DNA of 64,000 bases, taken from the NCBI GenBank assembly GCA_030681035.1, contig JAUXUI010000118.1, positions 17,230-81,229 on the forward strand, in the 5' to 3' direction. Position 1 is the first letter of the stretch, and the number at the start of each line of letters is the position of its first letter. Shown piece by piece: positions 17,671 through 29,771 of this stretch. The stretch comes from Lysobacteraceae bacterium. GTDB lineage: Bacteria; Pseudomonadota; Gammaproteobacteria; Xanthomonadales; Xanthomonadaceae. The notes under the pieces are model-generated. The model made no database searches, had not been told where the DNA came from, and worked only from the letters and a program-made list of their open reading frames with translations. Position numbers and translations under genes: made by a program.

Positions 17671-17897
17671 TGGCTTGTTGCGCGTGCCGATTCCGCAGGA
17701 TGGGCAGGACGTAGCGACCGAGCGCAGCGACAACGATGTGTTTCGCTGCGCGATGGGCACGACGGCATGGATGCTGGAGGTAGAGCAACGCAGGAGCAGT
17801 TGCCGGATGCGCAAGAGCGGCCTCTACCATCCTACGATCTACTTATCCACGATTCATTCTGCGATTTCGGCGATCGCTTTGACGAACAGCGCAGTTT
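17671..17897. other. Short intergenic stretch before the MITE-like element
   Basis: About 230 bp after the antitoxin gene with no recognised gene or RNA. Together with the repeat that follows it makes a gene-free span of about 430 bp up to the end of hflD. Confidence 0.4.
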
Positions 17898-18081
17898 CTG
17901 ATTAGTGTGGAACCTCAGCGGTGATGCAACATGAACCCTTCTCCCTCCGGGAGAAGGTGGCCCGAAGGGCCGGATGAGGGTGCGGCGCAAGGAAAAGTAT
18001 CTGCGCTTGCGTCGAACCCTCACCCCAACCCCTCTCCCGGAGGGAGAGGGGCAGAGTCGGCTGAGATTCGACACTAATCAG
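17898..18081 (-). mobile_element. MITE-like palindromic element, copy 1
   Basis: A 184-bp non-coding element with 22-bp terminal inverted repeats matching at 20 of 22 positions (ends CTGATTAGTGT / ACACTAATCAG). Inside are nested hairpins of the CTCTCCC/GGGAGAG type. The flanks share the direct repeat CGCAGTTT (17890-17897 and 18084-18091), which looks like a target-site duplication. The same architecture, inverted, is found at 34036-34224. It carries no transposase, so movement would need one in trans. Confidence 0.65.
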
Positions 18082-18098
18082 GACGCAGTTTGTTCGGG

Positions 18099-18707
18099 TC
18101 AAGCCTCACCCAACCATTCGCGCACCGCGCGGCTCATCGCGGCACGGCGGAACAACAAATCCCAATAGCTGCCGCCCAATTGCCGCCACAGCAGTGCCGA
18201 GCGCACTGCGGCGAGCAGCACCGCGCGAATCTCGGAAACGATGGCGGGTTGGCCAAGGTAGACCGGATTGCCCTGCACCAGAATGCGCGGGCGCAAGGTG
18301 CTGATGGTGGCGGCATACAATTCGCCCAAGCGGGTTAACACCGTTGGATGGGTGTTGCCCCAATGTGCGGATTGCCGGCGTACATCCTCGATGCCCTTGC
18401 GCACTTGGTCGATCACATCATTGCGTGCAGCGAAGCGACGCTCCAAGTGCAATACCGTGATCGCCACGCGTGCCAGCGCGGGGTCGCGGTTGGCATCACC
18501 TTCCAGATGCGCAAGCAGCAAGCGCAAGCCGCGCTGCAATGCAGCGATATCGCCATAAACTGCCAGTGTGTTATCGGCGTCGGTGGCGAAAATGCTGTTG
18601 ATGCAGGCGGTCAACGGCGTTGTTTCAGCATCACCATTGGCGGCGATCTGGCGTGCCAGATCACAACTTTGCAGCAAGCCCGCCAAGGCCAGTACCCGAT
18701 CTTTCAT
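18099..18707 (-). CDS. hflD: HflD, high-frequency lysogenisation protein D homologue
   Basis: A 202-residue all-helical protein. It matches HflD (YcfC) in length, in the opening [19 protein letters not shown], in the central [12 protein letters not shown] segment and in the closing [10 protein letters not shown]. In E. coli HflD is a peripheral inner-membrane protein that binds the lambda CII regulator. Its chromosomal role is unclear. The start overlaps the mnmA stop by 4 bp, giving the conserved nudJ-mnmA-hflD order. In many Gammaproteobacteria purB follows; here a MITE-like element and a toxin-antitoxin pair take its place. Confidence 0.92.
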   Translation of the reverse strand: MKDRVLALAGLLQSCDLARQIAANGDAETTPLTACINSIFATDADNTLAVYGDIAALQRGLRLLLAHLEGDANRDPALARVAITVLHLERRFAARNDVIDQVRKGIEDVRRQSAHWGNTHPTVLTRLGELYAATISTLRPRILVQGNPVYLGQPAIVSEIRAVLLAAVRSALLWRQLGGSYWDLLFRRAAMSRAVREWLGEA

Positions 18708-19828
18708 GCAACATTTCCTTGTAAACGACGTTCCATGGGGGCGTCACTGGCTTCGATGACGGCCCCGCCAAGACAAGCCTCTCCGAGATAAAACACCACC
18801 GACTGCCCTGTGGTTACTGCGCGCTGCGGTTCGGCAAATGTGACTTCAATGGCGTCCTCATCGTCGAGCACATGCAGCCGGCAAGGCACATCGTGCTGGC
18901 GATAACGTACCTTGGCGGTACAGTCGAGCACACGGCCTGGTGCTGAGCCCGACACCCATGCCGGCGCGGTGGCGCGCAACCAGCGAGAATAGAGGAATGG
19001 GCTGTCGGTACCCTGATCAACATACAGGACATTGCTTGCAACATCCTTGCCGACCACGTACCACGCGCTCGCCTCACGGCCACGCACCCCGCCAATTTGC
19101 AGGCCTTCGCGCTGGCCCATGGTGTAGTAAAAGACGCCGCTGTGTTGGCCCACAACCGTTCCATCGACGCTGCGGATTTCACCGGCTTGCGCTGGCAGGT
19201 AACGGCCGAGAAACTCGCGGAAGTTGCGCTCGCCGATGAAACAGATGCCGGTGGAGTCTTTCTTGGTTGCGGTCGGCAGCCCGGCGTCGCGGGCAATCTC
19301 GCGTACTTTGGGTTTTTCCAGTTCGCCAATCGGAAAACGCGTGGCTGCCAACTGTTGCTGACCGAGTTGGTGCAGGAAATAGCTCTGATCCTTGCCCGTA
19401 TCGCGGCCACGCAGCAGTTGCCACTGCCCGCCAGTTTTCGCGGTGCGTGCGTAGTGGCCGGTGGCGATGGCCTCTGCACCCAGCTCGCGTGCGGCATTCA
19501 AGAATGACTTGAACTTGATCTCGCGATTGCACAGCACATCCGGGTTGGGCGTGCGCCCGGCGCGGTATTCGGCGAGAAAATGGGTAAAAACGTCGTCCCA
19601 GTATTCACGCGAGAAATCACGGTTATGGAACGGGATGCCAAGACGACCACATACAGCTACTGCGTCGCGTCGGTCATCCTCGGCGCGGCAGTCGCCACTG
19701 TCATCCTCGGCCCAGTTGCGCATGAACAGGCCGGCGAGAGAGGTGCCCGATTGGGCAATAAGCCATGCGGCCACCGAGGAATCCACGCCGCCGGAAATCC
19801 CCACAACAATTTCTGGCGTCGCACTCAT
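18704..19828 (-). CDS. mnmA: tRNA-specific 2-thiouridylase MnmA
   Basis: A 374-residue enzyme that thiolates U34 of Lys, Glu and Gln tRNAs, using sulfur relayed through the Tus system. The PP-loop [13 protein letters not shown] binds ATP. The catalytic cysteines are in NPDVLCN and [23 protein letters not shown] and the C-terminal beta-barrel (LYVDQGTDS) are present. The start ([14 protein letters not shown]) overlaps the nudJ stop, and upstream frame extensions are not supported. The length is normal. Confidence 0.95.
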   Translation of the reverse strand: MSATPEIVVGISGGVDSSVAAWLIAQSGTSLAGLFMRNWAEDDSGDCRAEDDRRDAVAVCGRLGIPFHNRDFSREYWDDVFTHFLAEYRAGRTPNPDVLCNREIKFKSFLNAARELGAEAIATGHYARTAKTGGQWQLLRGRDTGKDQSYFLHQLGQQQLAATRFPIGELEKPKVREIARDAGLPTATKKDSTGICFIGERNFREFLGRYLPAQAGEIRSVDGTVVGQHSGVFYYTMGQREGLQIGGVRGREASAWYVVGKDVASNVLYVDQGTDSPFLYSRWLRATAPAWVSGSAPGRVLDCTAKVRYRQHDVPCRLHVLDDEDAIEVTFAEPQRAVTTGQSVVFYLGEACLGGAVIEASDAPMERRLQGNVA

Positions 19829-20298
19829 GGCACCTGCCGCACGGCATCCAGCGGCAAGCGTTTGCCGGCGAGGAAGTCGTCGATCACCGTCATGACCAGT
19901 GGGCTGCGGTGGCGTTCGCGGTTGGCGTGGATTTCGCCGGGAGTCTGCCAAAGTGCGCGAATGATGCCGTCATCCAGTGCCCGCTCGGGATAGTGTTTAC
20001 AGGCCCGGCCGGAGAAGGCAAAGCGGACAAATGAGCGGCCATCTGCCGGGCTGGTCCATTGGTAGCAGCCGATGAAAGCGATCAATTCGACATCCCAGCC
20101 GGATTCTTCAAGGGTTTCACGGATCGCGGCCTGCTGTAATGTCTCGCCAGGCTCCAGATGCCCGGCCGGCTGGTTGATGACGGCTTGGCCCTGCACCCGC
20201 TCTTCAATCATCAACAGCCGGCCGTCGCGCACGACGACCGTAGCCACGGTCAGGTCTGGCGCAAAAATTGCTTCGTTTTCAGTTTCTGAATGATTCAT
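19825..20298 (-). CDS. nudJ: NUDIX hydrolase, NudJ-like phosphatase
   Basis: A 157-residue NUDIX protein. The signature is complete ([13 protein letters not shown] followed by [10 protein letters not shown]). The N-terminal [18 protein letters not shown] and the order directly before mnmA and hflD match E. coli NudJ (YmfB). NudJ hydrolyses thiamine and nucleoside di- and triphosphates. The start MNHSETENE is favoured, since an extension of 51 codons has no support. It is the first gene of a three-gene minus-strand operon. Confidence 0.88.
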   Translation of the reverse strand: MNHSETENEAIFAPDLTVATVVVRDGRLLMIEERVQGQAVINQPAGHLEPGETLQQAAIRETLEESGWDVELIAFIGCYQWTSPADGRSFVRFAFSGRACKHYPERALDDGIIRALWQTPGEIHANRERHRSPLVMTVIDDFLAGKRLPLDAVRQVP

Positions 20299-20464
20299 CG
20301 GCTGTGATCGGGTTCGCAATGGGTAAATGTTACACGAGCACATCATCGCCACTGTGGCCGTTGGCTCAGGCGTGTCGTGGACATGATCGTGATACGGCGC
20401 AACGTGTACTCGGCTCTTGCGATGTGAGCCTTGATACCCATATTGTGGCATTCAGGAGAATGCA

Positions 20465-20791
20465 ATGAGCCACGATATGTCCTCTGACAAGGAACACGGC
20501 CACGGTCTGGCGGTCGAAGAGGTCAGGCCCGAGTTGGCAAAGCCGCCGATGTTCCAAGTGGTGTTGCTCAACGATGATTTCACGCCGATGGAGTTCGTGG
20601 TTGAGGTGTTGCAAGTGTTTTTTGCGATGACCCGGGAACAGGCGACGCAGGTGATGCTGCATGTACACACGCGTGGCAAGGGCGTTTGCGGTGTGTTCAC
20701 GCGGGAAGTGGCAGAAACGAAGGTTGCGCAGGTAAACGAGTTTTCACGGCAGCAGCAGCACCCGCTTTTGTGTACGCTTGAGCGAGTGTGA
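20465..20791 (+). CDS. clpS: ATP-dependent Clp protease adaptor ClpS
   Basis: A 108-residue adaptor that delivers N-degron substrates to ClpAP. The core [19 protein letters not shown] carries the hydrophobic pocket for N-terminal Leu, Phe, Tyr and Trp. [20 protein letters not shown] and [13 protein letters not shown] complete the fold. The N-terminal 25 residues are the flexible extension used to modulate ClpA. An AGGAG ribosome-binding site precedes the start. clpA follows 37 bp downstream, so they share a transcript. Confidence 0.96.
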   Translation: MSHDMSSDKEHGHGLAVEEVRPELAKPPMFQVVLLNDDFTPMEFVVEVLQVFFAMTREQATQVMLHVHTRGKGVCGVFTREVAETKVAQVNEFSRQQQHPLLCTLERV

Positions 20792-20828
20792 CGCGTTGTC
20801 GATGTAGTCGATCACCGCCGGAGGCGAT

Positions 20829-23105
20829 ATGTTCAGCAAGGATCTCGAATACACCATTGGCCAGTGCTACAAGCAGGCACGCGAGGCGCGTCATGAGTTC
20901 ATGACCGTCGAACACCTGCTGTTGGCGCTGCTTGAGAATCCTTCGGCAGTGGCGGTGTTGCGCGCTTGTGGCGCCAACGCCGAGCGACTGACGGCCGATC
21001 TCAGTCAGGTCGTGACCGATACGGTGCCGGTGCTGCCGGCCGGCGACAGCCGCGATACCCAACCCACGCTTGGGTTCCAGCGCGTGTTGCAGCGTGCGGT
21101 CTATCACGTGCAATCCTCGGGCAAGAAGGAGGTGACTGGCGCCAACGTGTTGGTGGCGATCTTCGGCGAAAAAGATTCGCATGCGGTGTATTTCCTGCAA
21201 CAACAGGAGGTTACCCGGCTGGACGTGGTCAACTATATTTCGCACGGTATCGCCCGTGTTGGCGACGACGAACCCAAGTCCGCCGACCCGAGTGCGCAGG
21301 AAGGCGAGGGCGAGGGTGGCGAAGCGCGTGGCAACCCATTGCACGAGTTTGCCAGCAACCTCAACGAAGCCGCCCTTGCCGGCCGCATCGACCCATTGAT
21401 CGGTCGTGAGCTGGAAGTCGAGCGCATCATCCAGGTGCTGTGCCGGCGACGCAAGAACAATCCACTGCTGGTAGGCGAGGCTGGCGTCGGCAAGACCGCG
21501 CTGGCCGAAGGCCTGGCCAAGCGCATCGTCGATAAACAGGTGCCTGATGTACTGCGCGATGGCGTGATCTACGCGCTCGATCTGGGCGCGCTGGTTGCCG
21601 GCACCAAATACCGCGGCGACTTCGAAAAGCGCCTGAAAGCGGTGCTGGCGCAGTTGAAAAAGGAGCCGGGTGCGATTTTGTTCATCGACGAAATCCACAC
21701 CATCATCGGCGCTGGTTCGGCCTCGGGTGGCACCATGGATGCGTCCAATCTGATCAAGCCGATGCTGGCCTCCGGCGACCTGCATTGCATCGGCTCCACC
21801 ACCTTCCAGGAATACCGCGGGGTTTTCGAGAAGGATCACGCGCTGGCGCGGCGATTCCAGAAAATCGATGTGGTGGAGCCGACGGTTGCCGAAGCAATCG
21901 CCATTCTCTCCGGCCTGAAATCACGGTTCGAGGAGCATCACGGTGTGCATTACACCGGCGACGCCATTCGTGCCGCCGTCGACCTGTCGGTGAAGCATAT
22001 CGGTGATCGTTTGTTGCCGGACAAGGCCATCGACGTAATCGACGAGGCGGGTGCGCGGCAACGTGTGGTGCCTGAGGCGATGCGCAAGAAGGTCGTCGAT
22101 GTCGAAGAAATCGAGATGATCGTGGCCAAGATGGCGCGGGTACCGCCCAAGCAAGTCTCGGCATCGGACAAGGATGTGCTCAGGAACCTCGACCGCAACC
22201 TGAAAATGGTCATTTTCGGACAGGACCCGGCAATCGATACGCTGGCTTCGGCGATCAAGATGGCACGTTCGGGGCTGGGTGACCCGGCCAAGCCGATCGG
22301 CAGCTTTTTGTTTGCTGGCCCCACCGGTGTCGGCAAGACCGAAGTTACCCGACAACTGGCAATGCAGCTCGGCATTGAGCTGGTGCGTTTTGACATGAGC
22401 GAGTACATGGAGGCGCATTCGGTGAGCCGCCTGATCGGTGCGCCGCCGGGTTATGTCGGGTTCGACAAGGGTGGCTTGTTGACTGAGGAAATCGTCAAGC
22501 ATCCGCACTGCGTGTTGCTGCTCGACGAAATCGAGAAGGCGCATCCGGATGTATTCAACATCCTGCTGCAAGTGATGGATCGCGGCATCCTCACTGATAC
22601 CAACGGACGTGAAGCCAATTTCCGCAATGCCGTGCTGGTGATGACCACCAATGCCGGCGCGCAGTTGGCGTCACGACGCACGATCGGTTTTACCCGTCAG
22701 GACCATTCAACCGATGCGATGGAAGTGATTCGCAAAACCTTCACCCCCGAGTTCCGCAACCGCCTCGATGCGGTGATCCAGTTCGGCAGCTTGGGTATGG
22801 AACACATCCTGCGCGTGGTTGACAAGTTCCTGATTGAACTGGAAAGCCAGTTGCAGGAGAAGCACGTTACCTTGAGCGCGACGCCCGAAGCGCGGCAGTG
22901 GCTCGCCGACAATGGTTTTGATCAGCAGATGGGCGCTCGCCCAATGGCGCGCGTGATCCAGGACAAGATCAAACGGCCGCTGGCCGATGAGCTGTTGTTC
23001 GGCGAGCTGATTAATGGCGGCCGGGTGACGGTGGATGTGGTTGATGGCCAGCTCCATGTCGAGGTTCATCCCGAGGAATTGCTGCTGCCGGCTACCATCG
23101 AGTAA
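20829..23105 (+). CDS. clpA: ATP-dependent Clp protease ATP-binding subunit ClpA
   Basis: A 758-residue AAA+ unfoldase. It has an N-terminal Clp-N domain (residues about 1-145) where ClpS docks. D1 has Walker [14 protein letters not shown] and Walker [10 protein letters not shown]2 has Walker [14 protein letters not shown] and Walker [12 protein letters not shown]. An IGF loop (RRTIGFTRQ) in D2 should insert into ClpP. The sequence is very close to E. coli ClpA to its end ([19 protein letters not shown]). clpP is not in this window. The following 148 bp carry a single REP-like half-site. Confidence 0.97.
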   Translation: MFSKDLEYTIGQCYKQAREARHEFMTVEHLLLALLENPSAVAVLRACGANAERLTADLSQVVTDTVPVLPAGDSRDTQPTLGFQRVLQRAVYHVQSSGKKEVTGANVLVAIFGEKDSHAVYFLQQQEVTRLDVVNYISHGIARVGDDEPKSADPSAQEGEGEGGEARGNPLHEFASNLNEAALAGRIDPLIGRELEVERIIQVLCRRRKNNPLLVGEAGVGKTALAEGLAKRIVDKQVPDVLRDGVIYALDLGALVAGTKYRGDFEKRLKAVLAQLKKEPGAILFIDEIHTIIGAGSASGGTMDASNLIKPMLASGDLHCIGSTTFQEYRGVFEKDHALARRFQKIDVVEPTVAEAIAILSGLKSRFEEHHGVHYTGDAIRAAVDLSVKHIGDRLLPDKAIDVIDEAGARQRVVPEAMRKKVVDVEEIEMIVAKMARVPPKQVSASDKDVLRNLDRNLKMVIFGQDPAIDTLASAIKMARSGLGDPAKPIGSFLFAGPTGVGKTEVTRQLAMQLGIELVRFDMSEYMEAHSVSRLIGAPPGYVGFDKGGLLTEEIVKHPHCVLLLDEIEKAHPDVFNILLQVMDRGILTDTNGREANFRNAVLVMTTNAGAQLASRRTIGFTRQDHSTDAMEVIRKTFTPEFRNRLDAVIQFGSLGMEHILRVVDKFLIELESQLQEKHVTLSATPEARQWLADNGFDQQMGARPMARVIQDKIKRPLADELLFGELINGGRVTVDVVDGQLHVEVHPEELLLPATIE

Positions 23106-23253
23106 GCGCTACCGCTCTATAGGAGCTCGCCTCGCGGGCGCAAGCAGCCCATCGCGTGGCTACCCGGTTGTCACTCCCGTTCGCCTTGTTGCGACTGAAC
23201 CAATGCGACATTTGGTTTAGTGCGCACCCCAACCACCTTTTTGGTAAAGAATC

Positions 23254-23895
23254 ATGCGCATATTGCTCGCTCGTCACGGCGAAACGCCTTGGAACGCCGA
23301 AGGCCGTTATCAAGGCCAGATTGATATACCGCTCTCAGACGCCGGTGAACGACAAGCACGGTTGCTGGGACAACGTTTGGCAGATGTTGGCATCGAGCGT
23401 GCCGTGGCATCACCTTTGCAGCGGGCTCGGCGGACTGCCGAACTGGCATTGGGTGATCGGGCAGGGATGCTCAGCCTGGAGCCAGGCTTGAGCGAAATTG
23501 CGCACGGTACTTGGGAAGGCAAGCTCGCTGGCGAAATTGCCGAGCAGTACCCCGTGCAGTTTCAGGCATGGCGTGAAGCGCCGCAGACAGTGCAGATGCC
23601 AGAGGGGGAGTCGCTGGAGCAGGTATTCACGCGTGTCTGGCCAGCATTTGTGCGCGCAACCGAAGCAATGCGTCAGGACCAGACGCTGCTGGTTGTCGCT
23701 CACGACGCGGTAAACCGCCTGATCTTGTGCCACATCCTGGGCATTGATTTTGCCCAGTTGTGGCGGTTCCGACAGGCGCCAGCGACCTTGAATCTACTGG
23801 AAGGGCCGAGCGCCGAGCGTCTTGATGTGGTCCGCTTGAACGATTGCGCGCACCATACCGGCTTGTTCGGCGAGGCCGTGCATCGCGCATTGTGA
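23254..23895 (+). CDS. Histidine phosphatase family protein (phosphoglycerate-mutase-like)
   Basis: A 213-residue protein of the histidine phosphatase superfamily. The catalytic RHGE motif (LARHGETPWN, phospho-histidine at residue 8), the second arginine region (ASPLQRARRTAE) and the distal histidine (VVAHDAVNRLIL) are all present. The length fits the CobC/GpmB-like group, which dephosphorylates small metabolites such as alpha-ribazole phosphate or phosphoglycerate. No cobalamin genes are nearby, so the substrate is unknown. It converges on infA. Confidence 0.85.
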   Translation: MRILLARHGETPWNAEGRYQGQIDIPLSDAGERQARLLGQRLADVGIERAVASPLQRARRTAELALGDRAGMLSLEPGLSEIAHGTWEGKLAGEIAEQYPVQFQAWREAPQTVQMPEGESLEQVFTRVWPAFVRATEAMRQDQTLLVVAHDAVNRLILCHILGIDFAQLWRFRQAPATLNLLEGPSAERLDVVRLNDCAHHTGLFGEAVHRAL

Positions 23896-23962
23896 TTGCC
23901 GTGCAATCAGGACGAACCAGAGCTCAGTTGCTGCCAGTAATCCCGTCCGCTGCCGATACCGC

Positions 23963-24181
23963 TTAACGCATGCGGTAGGTGATGCGGCCTTTGCTCAGGT
24001 CGTAGGGAGTCATCTCTACCTTGACCTTGTCGCCGGTAAGAATGCGGATGTAATGCTTGCGCATCCGCCCGGAAATATGGGCGGTAATCACATGGCTATT
24101 CTCAAGCTTTACCCGGAACATGGTGTTCGGGAGCGCTTCGAGAATGGTGCCTTCGAATTCTATGCAATCGTCCTTGGACAT
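23963..24181 (-). CDS. infA: Translation initiation factor IF-1
   Basis: A 72-residue single S1/OB-fold protein, matching IF-1 at every position expected: [44 protein letters not shown] and the end [10 protein letters not shown]-1 binds the A site of the 30S subunit during initiation. It stands just downstream of aat on the same strand, the common order in Gammaproteobacteria. Confidence 0.98.
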   Translation of the reverse strand: MSKDDCIEFEGTILEALPNTMFRVKLENSHVITAHISGRMRKHYIRILTGDKVKVEMTPYDLSKGRITYRMR

Positions 24182-24238
24182 TCGTCACTTCAATTGGTGG
24201 CGGCGCAGCCGCGGTCATAAGCCGGTTATTGTGCCATG

Positions 24239-24997
24239 TCAGCGTGTTTGGCGCAAAGGTGGTGTGTTTGCCAGCACGTTACCCGGCACGACACCGAACG
24301 CCGTCGCAAAATCGGGTGTGGCCGGCGGTAACGCAGTCAATCGGCTGAGCTCGGCGAGAAACACATCACGTGGCAGGGTGGTGGCGCCAAGACTGGACAA
24401 ATGCGGGTTTGTTATCTGTGCATCGATCAACGGCCAGTGCCATTGTGACAAGCGGTACGCCAACGCCGCCAGCGCCAGCTTTGAAGCTCCCGATTGCACG
24501 CTGAACATGCTTTCGGCAAAAAATATCTGGCCGATGATCACGCCGTAAAGTCCACCGATCAGGGTATCGCCATCGCGCACCTCGATACTGTGTGCCCAGC
24601 CACCGCGATGCAGATCGCGGAATGCCGCGCTCATTGCCGGGGTAATCCAGGTGCCGTCCTGGCCACGGCGCGGGGTATTCGCACAGCCCTCGATAACGGC
24701 AGCAAAGTCGCGATCAGCGCAAACATGCCAGTTGCAGTGACGCAAGCTGCGACGAAAGCGAGACGACAGACGAACTCCATCGGTATAGAACACACAACGC
24801 GGCTGCGGACACCACCACAAGATGGTTTGCCCTTCGGAAAACCAGGGGAAAACACCATTGCGGTAGGCATTGAGCAGGCGCGTTTGGCTCAGGTCACCAC
24901 CAAAGGCCAATAAACCGTCAGGATCGCCCAGCGCCTCATCCCCCGGCGGAAACGGTGCGTCAGCCTCAGGGGCAAGCTGTGGTAAGGATATGCGCAT
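24239..24997 (-). CDS. aat: Leucyl/phenylalanyl-tRNA-protein transferase
   Basis: A 252-residue enzyme that adds Leu or Phe to N-terminal Arg or Lys residues and so creates N-degrons read by ClpS. Family motifs include FPPGDEALGDPDGLLAFGGDL, NAYRNGVFPWFSEG, WWCPQPRCVF, WITPAM and HSIEV. The C terminus has FFAESMFS and NPHLSSLG. Its start overlaps the end of the upstream acyltransferase-like gene by 32 bp. With clpS and clpA within about 4 kb, three parts of the N-degron route sit together. Confidence 0.96.
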   Translation of the reverse strand: MRISLPQLAPEADAPFPPGDEALGDPDGLLAFGGDLSQTRLLNAYRNGVFPWFSEGQTILWWCPQPRCVFYTDGVRLSSRFRRSLRHCNWHVCADRDFAAVIEGCANTPRRGQDGTWITPAMSAAFRDLHRGGWAHSIEVRDGDTLIGGLYGVIIGQIFFAESMFSVQSGASKLALAALAYRLSQWHWPLIDAQITNPHLSSLGATTLPRDVFLAELSRLTALPPATPDFATAFGVVPGNVLANTPPLRQTR

Positions 24998-26114
24998 TGC
25001 GAAAAGGGCTGTGGGTCAATAGTTGTTCACGATAGCGCGAAATGGCTGCACGCTCTTGCGTACACCAGCTTGCCAGTGCCTGTGCAAACGCCGGGTCGGA
25101 AATCCAGTGCCGGCTGTGGGTGCTGACCGGGCGAAAGCCACGCGCGATTTTATGCTCGCCCTGGGCGCCGGGTTCAAAGGCGGTAATGCCGTGCTCCAGA
25201 CAATACTCGATGCCCTGGTAATAACAGGTCTCAAAGTGCAGCCCGGGAATATCCATCGCTGTACCCCAATAACGGCCAAACAGCCTGTCGCTGCTGCGTA
25301 GACACAATGCACCTGCAATCAGCTGGTTATCGAGTTCAGCGAGTATCAGCACGATCTGCGTGGGGTTGGCGCAGATCAGATGCTCAAAAAATGCAGCGGT
25401 CAGGGCCGGCGAGTTGCCCTTGTCGATGAATGTGCGTAGATAGAACCCATACATGGCGTCACGCTCACGCGTGCCTATCTGCGCCCCCGACAGGCGCCGA
25501 AATTGAACGCCAGAAGCACCGACCATGCGCCGCTCAGCACGGATGTTTTTGCGTTTTTTGTGATTGAGTGCATTGAGAAAGTCATCAAAGCAGTGCCAGT
25601 CACCTGGGTTCTGCCAATGGTATTGCACGTCTTCGCGGCGCAACCAGCTTGCGTCCAGCGCCGCATCATCGTCAGCGCTCAAGAAATTGATGTGTACGGA
25701 AGAAAGTTGCTGCGCTCGCGCATGGGTGAGGATTGCATCAATCAGCTCGGCGCGCAGCGCGGGTGTGCGTGCCAACAGCCTTGGCCCCGGCACGGGTGAG
25801 TAAGGCACGGCAAGCAGCCACTTGGGGTAATAGCGCTGGCCGTGATGCTGGTAAGCGGCAGCCCAGGCATGATCAAACACAAACTCGCCATGCGAATTGG
25901 TTTTCAAGTAACCCGGTGCTGCTGCCACCAGCTCGCCATCCTGCCACAGGGTGGGGTGATGGCCATGCCAGCCCCAGTCCGGGCGCAGGCTGCCGGATTG
26001 CTCCAGACCGGCGAGGAAGGCGTGACTGAGAAAGGGGTTGCCATTGTCGCGCAAGGCATCCCAGCCCGCAGATGGAATATCAGTCAGAGCAGGGATGATG
26101 CGAAAGTCGCTCAT
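24966..26114 (-). CDS. GNAT-fold N-acyltransferase (DUF482 / peptidogalycan family)
   Basis: A 382-residue protein matching the DUF482 group (now called peptidogalycan biosynthesis/recognition): NPFLSHAFLAGLEQSGS near the N terminus, KTNSHGEFVFDHAWA, YPKWLLAVPYSPVPGPRLL and FEPGAQGEHKIARGFRP. The fold is related to GNAT and Fem transferases. No reaction is proven for bacterial members. It commonly sits between trxB and aat in this part of the Gammaproteobacteria. The start MSDFRIIPALT removes an unsupported upstream extension into trxB. The 3' end overlaps aat, suggesting coupled translation. Confidence 0.82.
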   Translation of the reverse strand: MSDFRIIPALTDIPSAGWDALRDNGNPFLSHAFLAGLEQSGSLRPDWGWHGHHPTLWQDGELVAAAPGYLKTNSHGEFVFDHAWAAAYQHHGQRYYPKWLLAVPYSPVPGPRLLARTPALRAELIDAILTHARAQQLSSVHINFLSADDDAALDASWLRREDVQYHWQNPGDWHCFDDFLNALNHKKRKNIRAERRMVGASGVQFRRLSGAQIGTRERDAMYGFYLRTFIDKGNSPALTAAFFEHLICANPTQIVLILAELDNQLIAGALCLRSSDRLFGRYWGTAMDIPGLHFETCYYQGIEYCLEHGITAFEPGAQGEHKIARGFRPVSTHSRHWISDPAFAQALASWCTQERAAISRYREQLLTHSPFRNAHILTTACP

Positions 26115-26136
26115 GCGGCGCACTGCGGCGTGACAA

Positions 26137-27291
<1,155 letters not shown>

Positions 27292-27370
27292 TCAGCGAAA
27301 GCATGGGAATTCACCTAAATCCTCTGTATATTCATGCAATAAACCAACGTTTATAAGGTAAAATCTCGAA

Positions 27371-29689
27371 GTGCCGCCCACAAAAATTCCGCGCGCAAAG
27401 GTGTTTACCGCTGATCGCCCAGCCAGCCTGTGGCGCGAGTTGCCGATGCTGTTGGCGGCACCGCTGGTGTTGTATCTGCTCGCCTGTCTGATCAGCTATT
27501 CGCCCGACGACCCCGGGTGGTCGCATGCGGGGTCCCTCACGGGCGCGCTGCACAATTTTGGCGGTATCGCCGGCGCCTGGATCGCTGATCTGGCATTTTA
27601 CCTGAGCGGCTATATGGCCTACCTGCTGCCGATAACTTTGGGCGGCGTGGTCTGGTTGGCCACCCACGGACGTGCGGCAGATGCGGAACACCTTGCCCCG
27701 GCTTTGCGCTTGAGTGGCATGGTTTTGCTGCTGATCGTGGCGCCGGGGTTGGCGCAATTGCAATGGGGTGCGGCCAGTGAACTGCCGGCTGACGCCGGCG
27801 GCGTGATCGGGCAACTGGTCGGCACGGGTCTGGCGCATGTCGTGGGGTCGGTGGGTGCCAACCTGTTCCTGTTCAGCCTGTTTTTCATTGCCCTGACGCT
27901 GGCAACCGGCCTGTCCTGGTTTGCCCTGATGGATCGCATCGGAGCGCTGGTGCTTTGGTTGGGGAGAGTTCTGGCGCAGGGGGTGCATGCGCTGTTGCAA
28001 TGGCGTCAAAGCCGGTTGCAGCGCGATGAACGCACTCAGGTGCGCCGGGTTGAAACGGCCAAGCGCGCCAAACGCGAGCCAATTCATATCGAACCACCGC
28101 CACCACCGGTAGTGGAGAAGAGCGAGCGCGCCAAGCGTGAGCAGCAGATTCCGCTTTTCAATGTCGATAGCGATGGCGCCTTGCCACCCTTGTCGCTGCT
28201 GGATGATCCCAAACCGCAGCCCAAAGGCTATTCGCCGGAAACGCTGGAAACCCTGTCACGGCAGATCGAGTTCAAACTGCGTGATTTTCGTATTGAAGCG
28301 CAGGTGGTGGGGGTCTATCCGGGGCCAGTCATTACCCGTTTCGAATTGGAACCGGCGCCCGGCATCAAGGGTAGCCAGATATCGGGGTTGGACAAGGACA
28401 TCGCCCGTGGCCTGTCGGTAAAAAGCGTGCGTGTCGTCGATGTGATTCCGGGCAAATCGGTGATCGGCCTGGAAATACCCAATACCAGTCGCGAGATCAT
28501 CTACCTCTCCGAGATTTTGCGCTCCAAGGAATATGACAAGCTGGCATCGCCGCTGGCGCTGGCATTGGGCAAGGATATTTCCGGCCGACCCAGCGTGGTT
28601 GATCTGGCACGGATGCCGCATTTGCTGGTCGCAGGCACCACCGGCTCGGGCAAATCGGTGGGCCTCAACGCCATGGTATTGAGCCTGCTCTACAAGGCCA
28701 GCGCCAAGGATGTGCGCCTGTTGATGATCGACCCCAAGATGTTGGAGCTTTCGGTGTACGAGGGCATCCCGCACTTGCTGGCACCGGTGGTTACCGACAT
28801 GAAGGAGGCCGCCAACGGCCTGCGCTGGTGTGTGGCGGAAATGGAACGTCGCTACAAACTGATGGCTACGGTTGGGGTGCGCAACCTCGCTGGTTTCAAC
28901 CGCAAGGTCAAGGATGCTGCTGACAGCGGCCAGCCGATGACCGATCCGTTGTATCGGCCGGCGCCCGATTCCACCGAAGCGGTGCCGACGCTTGAAGTAT
29001 TGCCGCATATCGTGGTGATTATTGACGAGTTCGCCGACATGATGATGATTGTCGGCAAGAAGGTGGAGGAATTGATAGCGCGCCTCGCGCAAAAGTCACG
29101 TGCTGCGGGCATGCATTTGATCCTGGCAACACAGCGGCCATCGGTGGATGTGATCACCGGTCTGATCAAGGCCAATATTCCTACGAGAATGGCATTCCAG
29201 GTGTCGTCCAAGATCGACTCGCGCACGATCCTGGATCAGTCTGGCGCCGAAACCTTGCTCGGCCACGGCGACATGTTGTACCTGCCGCCGGGCACCGCCA
29301 TGCCTGAACGTGTGCATGGCGCCTTCGTCAGCGATGAAGAGGTGCATCGGGTGGTGGAGCATCTCAAGCAAAACGGCGGTGGCCCCAATTATTACGCGGG
29401 TGTGCTGGAAGAATCGCACAGCATGGGCGATGGCATGGTGGTGGGGCCAACCGGGCTGCCCGAGTCGCTGAACAGCAACGACCCCGAATCGGATCTGCTT
29501 TACGACGAAGCCGTACGGATCGTGACTGAATCGAGGCGCGGCTCGATTTCTGGCGTGCAACGGCGTTTGAAGATCGGTTACAACCGCGCAGCCCGGCTGA
29601 TCGAGGCAATGGAAGCGGCTGGTATCGTTTCCGCGCCGGAACACAACGGCGATCGCAAGGTGCTGGCACCGCCGCCACCGCGTGGTTGA
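27371..29689 (+). CDS. ftsK: DNA translocase FtsK
   Basis: A 772-residue divisome-linked DNA pump. Four membrane segments fill about residues 25-200. A short basic and proline-containing linker follows, then the RecA-like motor with Walker [11 protein letters not shown] and Walker [13 protein letters not shown]. The C-terminal gamma winged-helix domain ([32 protein letters not shown]) reads KOPS sites. The linker is short compared with E. coli, as is usual outside the Enterobacterales. A GTG start is used. It acts at the septum to clear and unlink chromosomes with XerCD. Confidence 0.96.
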   Translation: MPPTKIPRAKVFTADRPASLWRELPMLLAAPLVLYLLACLISYSPDDPGWSHAGSLTGALHNFGGIAGAWIADLAFYLSGYMAYLLPITLGGVVWLATHGRAADAEHLAPALRLSGMVLLLIVAPGLAQLQWGAASELPADAGGVIGQLVGTGLAHVVGSVGANLFLFSLFFIALTLATGLSWFALMDRIGALVLWLGRVLAQGVHALLQWRQSRLQRDERTQVRRVETAKRAKREPIHIEPPPPPVVEKSERAKREQQIPLFNVDSDGALPPLSLLDDPKPQPKGYSPETLETLSRQIEFKLRDFRIEAQVVGVYPGPVITRFELEPAPGIKGSQISGLDKDIARGLSVKSVRVVDVIPGKSVIGLEIPNTSREIIYLSEILRSKEYDKLASPLALALGKDISGRPSVVDLARMPHLLVAGTTGSGKSVGLNAMVLSLLYKASAKDVRLLMIDPKMLELSVYEGIPHLLAPVVTDMKEAANGLRWCVAEMERRYKLMATVGVRNLAGFNRKVKDAADSGQPMTDPLYRPAPDSTEAVPTLEVLPHIVVIIDEFADMMMIVGKKVEELIARLAQKSRAAGMHLILATQRPSVDVITGLIKANIPTRMAFQVSSKIDSRTILDQSGAETLLGHGDMLYLPPGTAMPERVHGAFVSDEEVHRVVEHLKQNGGGPNYYAGVLEESHSMGDGMVVGPTGLPESLNSNDPESDLLYDEAVRIVTESRRGSISGVQRRLKIGYNRAARLIEAMEAAGIVSAPEHNGDRKVLAPPPPRG

Positions 29690-29771
29690 TCCCGGACTGC
29701 CTTGTTCCTGGCCATCGAGGATTCAGCCGTCACCCCCCACACTGTTTCAACCTTACTTTTCGGCAGTGCTC

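Noticed and set aside
17898..18081. CRISPR-like repetition of CTCTCCC/GGGAGAG
   Set aside because: The repeated motifs are inverted, not direct, with no regular spacers; the structure fits a palindromic mobile element.
20697..21839. Antisense frame of 380 codons opposite clpA
   Set aside because: ClpA is conserved along its whole length on the plus strand; the antisense frame is a codon-bias artefact.
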